Below, one piece after another: positions 36,101 through 48,100 of a stretch of 64,000 bases of DNA; the first letter of the stretch is position 1, and each line of letters starts with the position of its first letter. The translations under genes were made by a program, and so were the position numbers. Origin of the DNA: Periplaneta americana (taxonomy: Eukaryota > Arthropoda > Insecta > Blattodea > Blattidae); assembly GCF_040183065.1 (NCBI RefSeq), contig NC_091121.1, positions 66,315,787 through 66,379,786 of the forward strand. Reading direction: 5' to 3'. The notes beneath the pieces are model-generated. The model was not told the origin of the DNA. It ran no database searches and was given only the letters and a program-made list of their open reading frames with translations.

Positions 36101-39100
36101 AGTCTCAGGAATCTTCTATGCCACATCAATAAATTTAAGAATGCAGTTATATTGTCAGACTCCAAAACAACTATTCTATCAATAGTCTCTAAACACACAC
36201 CTTCATCTCAAACAGCAGAAATAACTAAAATGCTCTCTCAATTAATATCACTCAATAAAAGAATTGTATTCCAATGGATACCATCCCATTGTGGAATCCT
36301 GGGAAACGAGAATGCGGATGCATTAGCAAAGAAGGGCAGCACTGCTACTTACAGACCTGTTACTAAATCTACGTTTTACTGTGTGAAAAGATTGATTAAA
36401 TCTACATACTTAGACTTCAACAATCAAAGTTTGATAACACAATCCCAAGGGAAAAAATGGAACTCTCTGCATCATAATCCACAGTTAATTCCCGATTTAC
36501 CACGAAAATCGTCTGTAGCTGCATTTAGGCTGGCAACAGGCCATGATTGTTTGGCCAAACACCTGCATAGAATTGGAATATATCAGTCCCCTAACTGCCC
36601 ATTGTGCAACTCAAACCAAGAAATGGATTCGGGACACCTCAAAATCTGTGCTTCAGTGGCTGACCATGATAATATCTTTGAAAAATATTGGAGTGCAAGA
36701 GGTCAAATGGCTTTATTGTCAAATGCCTGGCATTAGAAAACAACAACATATTTCTCGGATTCGAGTTTTAATCACTGTGAGATGGCTTTGTCAGTAGAAA
36801 ATCAAGATGTAGTCCATCCTGAAAGTGAGGAATCTGTGCTTCATGGACTAATGTTTAATAATGGACTATATTTTCTCTCTCCTTACAAATTCAAATAGGT
36901 TACGCCTTCTTTTAAGCTCTTTTTCTCTTCAAAAGTATAGTCTATTTGGATCGCAGAGTAAGAGCTCGCATAGATATTCAGAGATTCCTTGCAAAGACTA
37001 TAGGTTAGATTTTCTCGCTCTCAACCTTTCATGTTTATCATTATAGTTGCTCTTAATTGCGTATATTTTTCTGTCACATTCGCTTAATATAATGCAGCTA
37101 ATCGGCGATGTATGCAATGGAGGGGGAAAGGAACTGGCCACCCTACCACATTATCTCCTGGCCCAGTTGCTTCATAAGTGGTGTCATATTGGTATCATTT
37201 GTGAGGTTCAGACCTGTCTTTGAATAGTTGACTAAACAACAACATGTATTATATTAAGCGAATGTGATAGAAAAATATATGTTGTTGTTTTCTAATGCCA
37301 GGCGTTTGACAATAAAGTCATTTTACCTCTCGCACTCCAATATTTTTCAAAGATATTATCATGGTCAGCCACTGAAGCGCAGATTGTTCCGAATCCATTT
37401 CTTGGTTTGAGTTGCACAATGGGCAGTTAGGGGACTGATATATTCCAATTCTATGCAGGTGTTTGGCCAAACAATCATGGCCTGTTGCCAATCTAAATGC
37501 AGCTACAGACGATTTTCGTGGTAAATCGGGAATTAACTGTGGATTATGATGCAGAGAGTTCCATTTTTTCCCTTGAGATTGTGTTATCAAATTTTGTTTG
37601 TTGAAGTCTAAATATGTAGATTTAATAAATCTTTTCACAGAGTAATATGTAGATTTAGTAATAGGTCTGTAAGTAGCAGTGCTGCCCTTCTTTGCTAATG
37701 CATCCGCATTCTCGTTTCCTAGGATTCCACAATGGGATGGTATCCATTGGAATACAATTCTTTTATTGAGTGATATTAATTGAAAGAGCATTTTAGTTAT
37801 TTCTGCTGTTTGAGATGAAGGTGTGTGTTTAGATAGAACAATATATGGATCACTACATTTTATATAAGCCAGGAATTTTTAATAATTCTATCTGTACATT
37901 GCCCTAGTGTCAGACGTTGATCGAAATACAATATTATAGTACTAATAAAGCTTAGCATGTAAAATTATTGGGTTCCCTTTATTGTGTTACAAAATGACGA
38001 CCATCAGTGCAAAATGTTCCTGAGTAAAAATGTAATTATTAGCTATATGGGCTAGAGTAACATTTCAGGTAGTGCATTTTTTCTCAGTAGCATGAACAAT
38101 ATCCAGTGAAGGCACTTCTGTATATGGGTCATATAATATTTGATTCTCTATGTTAGTCTGGTTTCAGAAAATGTATTGAATTTTATGCCTGGTATATATT
38201 TTTTTAATTGCATATCTATTATTGCAGTTCATATACTTGTTTCTTTAGTTGTAAGGGATAGTGATAGCTGCTGTACTTAAAGATTTGTGTACAGATGATG
38301 ATACTGTAGCACTCTGTATGTTACAATGAAAGTCTGGTGTTACTGCCTGTTATTTCTACCTGTTATGTTGTTACAATTATAGAAAAATAGCCAAGCTTTT
38401 TTTTATCTCTATTCGCATTAGTTAATCAATTGTCACGATAATTTCTTGGTCATCTAACTTTACATAATTTCATAATATTAAAAAAATTCTGAAGATCATA
38501 TCGTATCTCTCTATGCTAGTAATAACAATGCACAATCTCTCTGTTCTCATGGATTTATGCACTGCAAATGCAGTATATGTCATTAGCAAGTCTCGGATTT
38601 TTGGGATATGTAAAATTAGATTTAAATTTTTCTATGTGTTTTAGGATTTATTTATTTATTTACTTATTTAAAGAAAAGTGAAAAAAGTTGCAATGTACAC
38701 TATTTAAAAGACTTGTTCTGTATAGTAACATCTTTAAACAGTTCCTTTCACCCTTTTCAGAAGGAAATGGAAATTGAAGGGATGAGAATGAGATAAGTAC
38801 AAAGCCACGCTTTTACCAAAAACGTTTTTTTGTGCAAGTTCATTTCTTGTACATAATGAAGCTACTAGTAATAGTACATTATGCAAAGAGCCTATAATGA
38901 TAGTAATTAAGACGCAAGTATGGATGTTTATGAAAGAGCGCAAGCGAGTTTCATAATATTCATACGAGCATCTTAATTACCATTATAGGCAAGTTTCATA
39001 CGACTTTTTATGCTCGACCATATTTCTAACTTGAAATTATTCAGATGTATACATTTTATTTGTATCTGACAAGATCGGAAGTGACCTTGTTCTAGGTCGT

Positions 39101-42089
39101 GAATTGTGAGATGTGCGCAGACGCGAAAGTATTGATTTTTTCCGAGGAACAATAATGTCATTGACTTTGATGTAATCCCGTTATACTTGATATAACTTTG
39201 ATTATTGAATTCGACATTGAAAAACGAATGACAAATTGAATTTATTTGAATATTATTTACAATTAACGCTAATTATTATAGTAACAGAACATAACCTTCT
39301 GCGACAGTATTGGATTTCCATCCTCCGTGACTTTTCGCTAATTCTCTTTCGATTGCATATCCGATAATAATCGATACTTGCGGTTTTATAACGGTATAAA
39401 GCTGACTTGTCATTGGCTGAACACCTGTAAGCTGAGTTGTTATTGGCTGAACACCTGTACTTTAATGAGTAGGTGTACTTTAATGACATGCATTAAAGGA
39501 CTGCTACCAGGTGTATAATTACTACATTTCGGCATGGTCGAGCATAAAATATTATAAAATTTAATCAATTTACTTACTTGCAAATGGCTTTTAAAGAACC
39601 CGGAGGTTCATTGACACCCTCACATAAGCCCACCATCGGTTTCTATCGGTGGATGGGTGGTTGGGTGTGTGCGCGCGCGCAAGTGTTGTCTGTTTTTGAA
39701 CTTCTGAGAATTTATATTTATAATTTGTTTGTAAATCACCAAATATATTGCATAAAATTATTTGCTCTACAGATTGGATTCTGTGGAAGGGATCAGGCAA
39801 CAGAGGATGTTGGCTTCGTTTTGTTCTCATTTTTCAATGTGTTGTGGGCCAGTGTTTACGTAGAGGCTTGGAAGAGATACAGTGCAGAGCTGGCGTATCG
39901 CTGGGGCACATTGGATCAGAGAGATGAACTGCTGGTGGAACCTCGACCACTCTTTACAGTAAGAATTTACAATATGCCAATATATCAATTAGACGTACTT
40001 ACCATAATAATTATAAAAAAATAAAAATTCTTAACAGTAATACTCTACTCTCTCATACGAATTTTGAAAATAAAAATTATGATCCAGTGAGTGATTAAAG
40101 GTATACCGTCTCTTGTCCAAGACCTTAAACTCAGACAAGTTTTGGAATTCGGTAACTTTCAGATTTCAGAATCAATCCTTAACGTGATAACATGACCTTT
40201 TTATTCAGTGCCGAATCTATCATTCTGAATTTAATGACTAGTTCATGAACTCCAGAATGTGTTAGAATTTGCACTTGAGGAAATTGTTAACGAAAACTCT
40301 TCTAACTCTTCCTGCAGATTCGTACCTGAACTTGTAACACACGAAAATACACTGTTTAGTAGTTAGACGAAAAGTCATTAATCACAACAAGTATACACGT
40401 AGGTCTATATGTTACGAAAAACGAACATATGTATATACTAGTGAAAGACCAGGACTGCTTAGTGTGTGAAGATAGATTCCGTTAAGATATCAAAATGTAA
40501 ACTCTTGCAATAATAAACCATCAGCCACCTGCTGTTATCACATGAATCATTCAGCGAGAGAGCTGCACCCAAAACAACCATGCTTCACTAGGACTTGTAT
40601 CTGCACATTGTGAAGTTGGGGACTTTCTTTTTCTGTGTGAATGCATAGTATAATCTCGGCTCTCGCGCTGTCGCTTGCCATGATTCGGCATGTGAGCATG
40701 TGCAACTGATATCGATTTTATATTGCCCTCTTTATTTATGCCATTTCTTTCGGGAACAGATCATATCAGATGGTAATCCATAAATTAGTATAATTATGAG
40801 ATATCTTGAAGTTCGAAAAATTTTCCATATAAATCACAAATGCACAAATATTTCTACAGTAGATAGAGATGTTTAGCTTCGTGAATTCAATTGGTCATTG
40901 TATTTTTTTCAGTTGCTCATATATATATTTCGAGTTTATATATTTTTTATTGCAGGGTACATTGGAAGTAAGTTCAGTAACTGGTCAGTTGGAACCGACG
41001 TACCCAGCTTGGAAGAGGAATGTGTTTCGCTACTTGGTCAGTGTCCCCATAATCTTCCTCTGTCTTCTTGTTGTCTTCATCGTCATGATCTTCACACTGC
41101 AGCTTCAGGTTCGATATTGTTCCATTGTAATAGCCTTACTGGTATATTACCACCAAATTTGGAGTAGAACTAAAGTATAAGAATTTAATTTGATATGAAA
41201 TGTGTGCAACTTCAGCATTAACATGCTTTGTACATTGATTTGATGGTTGTATTCATTTAATGATGTATCATATGTTCCATAGCTATAGAGAAGTTGAATA
41301 ACTGAGATATAAAGTTGTATAGAGTATTAAAATGGTTATGCGGACTTGTATAAGGTGTTGAAATGTTTGGAATAATCATTTTTATACAGGAAGATACATG
41401 ATGGTAAATATACAAAGACACTCGTTTTTACAAAATTATACTGTACTAGGTATTTATATAATTTAAAGATTAATTCGTTAATTATTCCCAAGATGTTACA
41501 TTATTTAAAAGCTAAACTCATTTATACTAAGTTATAAAAAAAATAATAATATTTTGAAGATAACTTATTCGTATAAAGCTGAATAAGGTATTAAAATTTT
41601 TAAGATTTACCCATTTATGCAAAGTTATAAAAGATATTAAAATATTTGGAAGAAACACTCATCCACACAAAATAGACAGAAGGTTAATACTGTATTTAGA
41701 AGAGTTATTCATCCATAAAAAACTGGATAAGACATTAAAATCTTTCAGATTTTTCCTTTTACACCTGTATAAAACTGTATAAGATGCACAAATACTTTAC
41801 AAGATTCAGTCATTCATACAAAATTGTGTAAGGTAATAAAATATTTGGAAGATTCATACAAATCTGTATATATAATACTATATCTAAATATGTATTTGCA
41901 AGATTAACATATTCTTACAAAGTTTTATAAGGTACTTTATTATAATACACTGCGTTTGTAAAATTAAATTATTATATAATTACAAGAAAACACGATGGAG
42001 TTCTGAAACAATCATTAATAAAATAGTAGCTCTTCTCAAGTTTTTGTTCTATTATAGTTGTCATGTCACCTATCGATCGGTTGTTAACA

Positions 42090-42145
<56 letters not shown>

Positions 42146-45100
42146 TGAGATTGACAATACGAAAAGTGTTTCGTGAAAAGGCCACTTTTCATTATCACCA
42201 TTTAATACGAGAAAAATTCGTTCCGGCACCGGGAATCGAACCCGGGACCTCTCAGCTCTACATGCTGAGTGCTCTTTCCAACTGAGCTATGCCGGGACAC
42301 GATCCACAGTGCCGGCCGAACTCCTCTCATAATGTCTTACGGCCTTACTACCTGCACTTTAGACTATGTAAGTCATAGATGCAGGAGCGCATATTTAAAT
42401 GACTTTTATGGCCATATTCAACATCAGTTTGTGACAACTGCTAACAGTTAATACATCACATATTCATTATATATGAGGTCTCGCCTACCTCACTGAATAT
42501 TACACGACTACTATGAAGTAGCCAATGTGTATTATCACCATTTAATACGAGAAAAATTCGTTCTGGCACCGGGAATCGAACCCAGGATCTCTCAGCTCTA
42601 TGCGCTGAGTGCTCTTTCCAACTGAGCTATGCCGGGACACGATCCACGGTGCCGGCCGAACTCCTCTCGTAATGTTTTACGGCCTTACTACCTGCACTTT
42701 AGACAATGTAAGTCATACATGCAGAAGCGCATATTTAAATGACTCTATGGCCATATTCAACACCAGTTTGTGACAACTGCTAACAGTTAATACATCACAT
42801 ATTCATTATATATGAGGTCTCGCCTACCTCACTGAATATTACACATAATGAATATGTGATGCCACTTTTCATGTTTCTATATGTGCTACATAATGTGGGG
42901 ATATGGGTTCATGAAAATCCACGTGCTATTGTTGAACATGAACACTAAAGCCCGAAAGTTAATGTGCGGTGTGCTCTTACAAGAGTTCAAGTAATTGGTT
43001 TCTTCTTTCCTGAATCCACTGTAATCTCGCTGAATCAGTACTCCAAATTACGAACGTCATGTAATATTTCAGCAAGATGGTGCTCCTTAATGTTCCTCTC
43101 GAGTACTTTGGGAATCGTTGAATGAAACATTTCTACGGAGATGAATTGGAATTTCACGTTAACAATGAATACACAGCAAAAACTTGGAGAGTTATTCTTT
43201 CATTTAGTGGCTATTTCAAATCTCCATCATGTTTGGTTACAATATTACACATATTTTATAATCATTTAAAAATCATTATGACTTTACATACAAACTTGCA
43301 TATTCATACAAAACTATGCATATGACGTACATATAAATATTTGGAAGATTCACGCATTCATACAGAGCTGTATAAGATATTTAAAGGTAGTTCAGATAAC
43401 ACTCATTCGTGTAAAATTGTATAAGATGCACAAATATTTTGCAAAATTCACTAGACACAAAATTCTATAACATACAAAAATATTCACTCATTCATGACTA
43501 TGCAAGGAGTAAGTTAGTATCTGATTGACTAAATTCTCTTTACAATTTTGAGGTATTTACTGGTAGTTTTTTAAATTTAACCTTTTTATTTATTCTTTTA
43601 TAGATATATTTTCAATTATAAGTGATCATTTTATCCAATTTTATGACATCTAACATTTTATTTCGTCTTTGGTTTGTAGTTGTTTAATTTATGTCGAGAC
43701 CAGGTGACAAAAGCCAGTGATTTAGTTGTCCATGTGCTTTATACTGGAATCCAGCAAACAAAATTTAGATGCGTTATAAATTAGTTTCATCCTGTGCAGA
43801 ATATAATGTTATCCATTTATGTAATCATATATTGCGTCTATGATGTTTTATAGTACACACTTAATCTTATGTATCTACTGCTTTTACAGCTTTAAGTTAA
43901 TTATTTTCTGTCTAGCAGAATGGATTTTTGGATGAGAAAGAAGGAGGGAAAGTTCATTAGATGGTTATTTGAACTAAATTGATTACTTTATAACACATAC
44001 ACCCTTCACTGTGTTTTATTATTAGGAATGGTGGGATCAGCGGATCACAGAACGAGGTTACTTCTTTTGCCTCAGTTACCTGCCCAAGATTATGCTTGCA
44101 GTAGTGATCACTCTGCTGGACGAGGCATATTATAAAGTAGCATGCTGGCTCAATGATAAAGGTGAGTTGTGCTTTGTTACCAACGTGTAATAATTTAAAT
44201 ACGAGACAGGGATAAACAGGAAAGTCAGTACATAGGTTATTTATTGACAAGGGATAAATATTTTAAATAATCCATATTCATTTTGGGGCACAAAATTAGA
44301 CAGTTACTAGAAGGGGAGCTATTTATAAATTCAGGTTTGGTACTTAATCATTGTTTTCTCAACTTCATTGGATATCTTCTCACTATGTTCTATTATTCGT
44401 ATGTAATATCTTTGATAGCATATGATTATAAAAGAATTTTCATGGTATTACAATACTACTTTTAATATCTCATTGTACAAAGTATTTATGGAAAAAGTAT
44501 GGTAATGGTTGAAAAATAAATTTCTAGATTTTACAAAAATTCACGTTGTGTTATCCTTTTTAGATGCTGTCTGTCTGTCTGTCTGTTCATCCATTTTATA
44601 ATAATTTCTTCTAATATTTGCAACATCTCCTAAATTCGTGTTTACATACAGTCATTTTATTCAGCAATTGCTCATGTAAAATATAATTTTTTACATAGAA
44701 TTGACTAGAGCGATTCTCATTTAGAATTCTTTGTTTATTTCCTTATTTTTATGCAAATAAAGTGATAGATAAAACAGTATAGACATTTGTCTCGAAATGT
44801 GATTGTTTTAAGGAAGTTAAACTTTTATTTCCTTCTGAGACGGCAAGAAATGACAAAAACATTTTTTTTATTTACTAGCAGCTATTTCATTGAATGAAAT
44901 ATACCTGCCTTTGGACTGCTTGCAAGAGGTGGTACTGGACCATGACTTGAGCCATCAGTAATCTCTCGTTTTGGCATCTAATAGTACTACAGTGTGCAGC
45001 ATATATAACTTATTGGCATTATAACCGGTTGTGGCGCGTGTATTTAGTGGGGAGATCCAACCACTCTCTTGCACAGGAGAAAAACGAATCAGTGTGAATA

Positions 45101-48100
45101 GTGGTGATTTAGTCCTATAGTTCTGTAAAAATAATGCACCAGTAAGAGGTAATAAGAAAATTTTATGTTGATCTTACCTTTAATGAAAGCATATTGAAAA
45201 TACTGTCCAAGTTTCTGGATTCAAGATTCACATCAGAGAAATTTGCAGCTATTCAGGCAAGAATACAGTGACGTCCTAGGAATTCTTCATGGCGATTAGC
45301 ACAAGAATGCGACATGCCACTTTTATCCTTATAGAGTGACAGTAGTTCATCAATTACAGCAATAGGATCCAGTGAACGAGTGTTGCAATCTATTCATGAT
45401 GATACTGTTGATCCATCTTAATTTTAATGACAGGCAAAGCTTGGTTTCATTTAAGCAGTTATGTTCACTCTCAGAATACAAAGCACTGGGACACTGGAAA
45501 TCCTCATTTAGTGCATGAAGTTCCTGTTTACGATTAGAAAGTGGGTGTGTGATGTGGCATTATTGCATAAAGGGTAATTGGCCACATTTTCATTTATAAT
45601 ACAGCCAACTCAAAAGTTATGTGTGAGACATACTGCAGACTTCCTTTTTCCAATGTTGCTTGAAGATGAAAAACAGTATGCTTCCAATAGGATATCTCCA
45701 TTGCATATACAGCCACTGTATCATTAGAAGCATTACAAAAACTATATTGAAAGTTTATTGTTTCAGTCATTGACTTTACTGTTCTGTATGTTTTAGGTGT
45801 TAACCTTTACATAATAAGTTACAAGACTTATAAACGTTTTCATTGAACAGTGTCAACATCTTCAGATACGAACAATCAATTTTGCAATATCATTACTCTC
45901 TACATTCTCTACACATCCAACACATGTTTAATAGCATACGGGGATAAAATCTGTTAAAATTAATATAATTATAATACACATTAATATTCTGATATTCAAA
46001 TGTGGGTGCCCCTAATGTCAACATTTAAAAATGTACATATAATGTGCAATAGATATATTTTGCAACTCATCACATGTAGATTAGGTTATTAATAAGATAA
46101 TATTGTGAGGCTAAAAAATATAAGGTTAAAATATAAAAGTGAGCTAACTGTATGTTATATTATATTATACATGTGAAGATTTGCAAATACAATGTTTTAT
46201 TACATTTATAGACTTTTCTGAAAATCTACATAAAATGAATTGCAAAATATTACAAAAAGTGTTTGATGATCACATAATTAGTGGCAGACGTTCACTAGCT
46301 CATTTTTCGGATTTAAATGTTTGTGATTTTTATCTGTGGGAGAATTTGGAGCAGAAAATGTATGTGAACAACGCAGACACTTTTGAAGAACTGAAGAATG
46401 AAATCAGGTGAGTATCAAGTGAAATTACAAATACAGTCAACTCTGGATATAGTGAACTCGGTTATAGTGAACATTCGGCTATAGTGAGCCTAAATCATTG
46501 GTTTCGATCTGCATACATTAAAAAGTACATTAATATTTCCGTTTATAGTGAACCCTCGCTTCGGTTATAGTGAATCTTAAAAATTGAAGTTACAATAGTT
46601 GTTTCCTGACAAATTCTTATTTGAAGTCAGACCTTCTTGTATAAAATTGAAGTAATGTGTTGAGAACGACATTCTAAGTTTCTTACTCCTTTAGTCAAAA
46701 GACAAAGGTATGATTAGTGATTCGTAGACAATGAGCTGTACTATAAATCCAGGTAAGGCGTGACGACCTTGCCTCACTCCACCATCGAAGGTTTGCCATT
46801 CCTTTCTCAGGCACACTATTCTACTGTTATTTTTAATCCTTCTCCGTCAAAGGGTTGCCTTCTGTTCTCAGAAACATTTCCATTATGACGGATAGCATCC
46901 AAACAACGGAAAATGAAATTCTCTTCTTTTATTAAAAGGGGAGGGACATTAAGTCCAGAGCATAAATGAACATAAGATTCCGGTGGCTCTCAAACTCCAT
47001 CAACCTCCTCCCAGTTTCCATTAAGTGACCTGAGAAATTCCAAGGCCGAGTATGCAGTCACAACATAACAGCATTTGTCATTTCTACCTGATCAGTGTTC
47101 GAACAGCCAATGTACTGTATAAAAATGTCGAAGCGAAAAGTGTTTTCTTTGGAAGATAAGGCGAATATTATAAATTTATAAGTGACATTGAACTTGATCT
47201 TTTGCAAGCGGGCGTGGATCGACAGCATCGTTTAAGTAAATCAACTATGAGTAACAGTATACAGTGTAATCCATTCCACAAAAATGAAATATTTTAATTA
47301 CTGTATAGTGTTTTATTTTCTTGTTAACAATTTCGTTCATTCCTGTCATTTAAAGTTAGGTGAGAGAGACTTCGGATTTAGTGAACCTCGGGTACAGTGA
47401 ACGAAATATGCAAGTCTGCAGAGGTTCACTATATCCGGAGTTGACTGTAGTTGCAGAAGGTGTTTCAGAATTTTCTACACAGGTACGATTCTTGCTTCCA
47501 GAAAGGTGGACGTTATTTTCAACATATGCTTTGATAGAAGATAAAATCAACAAATGTTTTCTTATTACCTCTTACTGGCGCATTATTTATACGAAAGTAC
47601 AGGCCTAATCACCGCAATTCATCACTGATTCGTTTTCTTTCTGTGTGAAGAGTGGTCGGATCTCCCCACTAAACACGCACATTACGACTGGTTATAAGGT
47701 TGGTAAGTTGTATATGTCGCGCACAGTATTGGAAGGTAAAGAGTGTTATACTGAAAATTAGGGAAGTAGCATTCCATTGGTTTTATCATCGAAGCATTAA
47801 ATGTGTACAAACCTAAAGTCAATATGTTACGTCTTTTCTTTCTTCTAGTGACAATTTTTCCCTGCATTGTATGCCAATCTGCCATTCCTCATGCATTGAC
47901 AGATACATTGACAACATAATATTCAGTGATTAATTTCTTAAGTTAATCGGAATAAAAGATCAGTGTGTCTTTTTCTGTAGATTGATGTGGACTGATTCAT
48001 TAAATGTGAAGCTGGTTTTTTATATAGAGAACTTACATGCATTGTAATCAGATGCTCGAAACTTCATCTCACAATTTTCATTTATTAATTGTTTCATATT

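Larger units (their letters stand above)
42181..42872 (-). repeat. Tandem dimer of a 330-340-bp tRNA-like unit flanked by a 12-bp repeat
   Basis: Unit 1 (42191-42530) and unit 2 (42531-42860) are about 95% alike along their length. Each holds a tRNA-like sequence on the minus strand followed by the same body (cggccttactacctgcactt; aacagttaatacatcacata). GCCACTTTTCAT occurs directly before (42181-42192) and after (42861-42872) the pair, as expected if the dimer inserted as one piece. Confidence 0.88.
44990..47726 (+). mobile_element. Tc1/mariner-superfamily element with long terminal inverted repeats
   Basis: TA flanks both ends (44988-44989; 47727-47728). The first and last 250 bp or so are inverted relatives: aactta...cattataacc, then ttagtggggagatcc, aaacgaatcagtg, ccagtaagaggtaataagaa and gcatat(g)ttgaaaata are present on the plus strand from 44990 and on the minus strand from 47726. 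Near the right end lies the C-terminus of a DDE transposase: [35 protein letters not shown] (46181-46411) and, after an interruption, [12 protein letters not shown] then GGRYFQHML (47451-47530). A Tigger element splits it. It lies in ANO8 intron 9. Confidence 0.85.

Noticed and set aside
35702..36736. A host RNase H gene
   Set aside because: The 344-codon frame is the 3' part of a LINE with near-identical partial copies at 37.3-37.8 and 49.0-49.2 kb, and its first catalytic residue is lost.
42221..42637. Two tRNA genes on the minus strand
   Set aside because: The anticodon loops are the wrong size or differ between copies, and both sit in a duplicated repeat with a common body; tRNA-like repeat heads explain them better.
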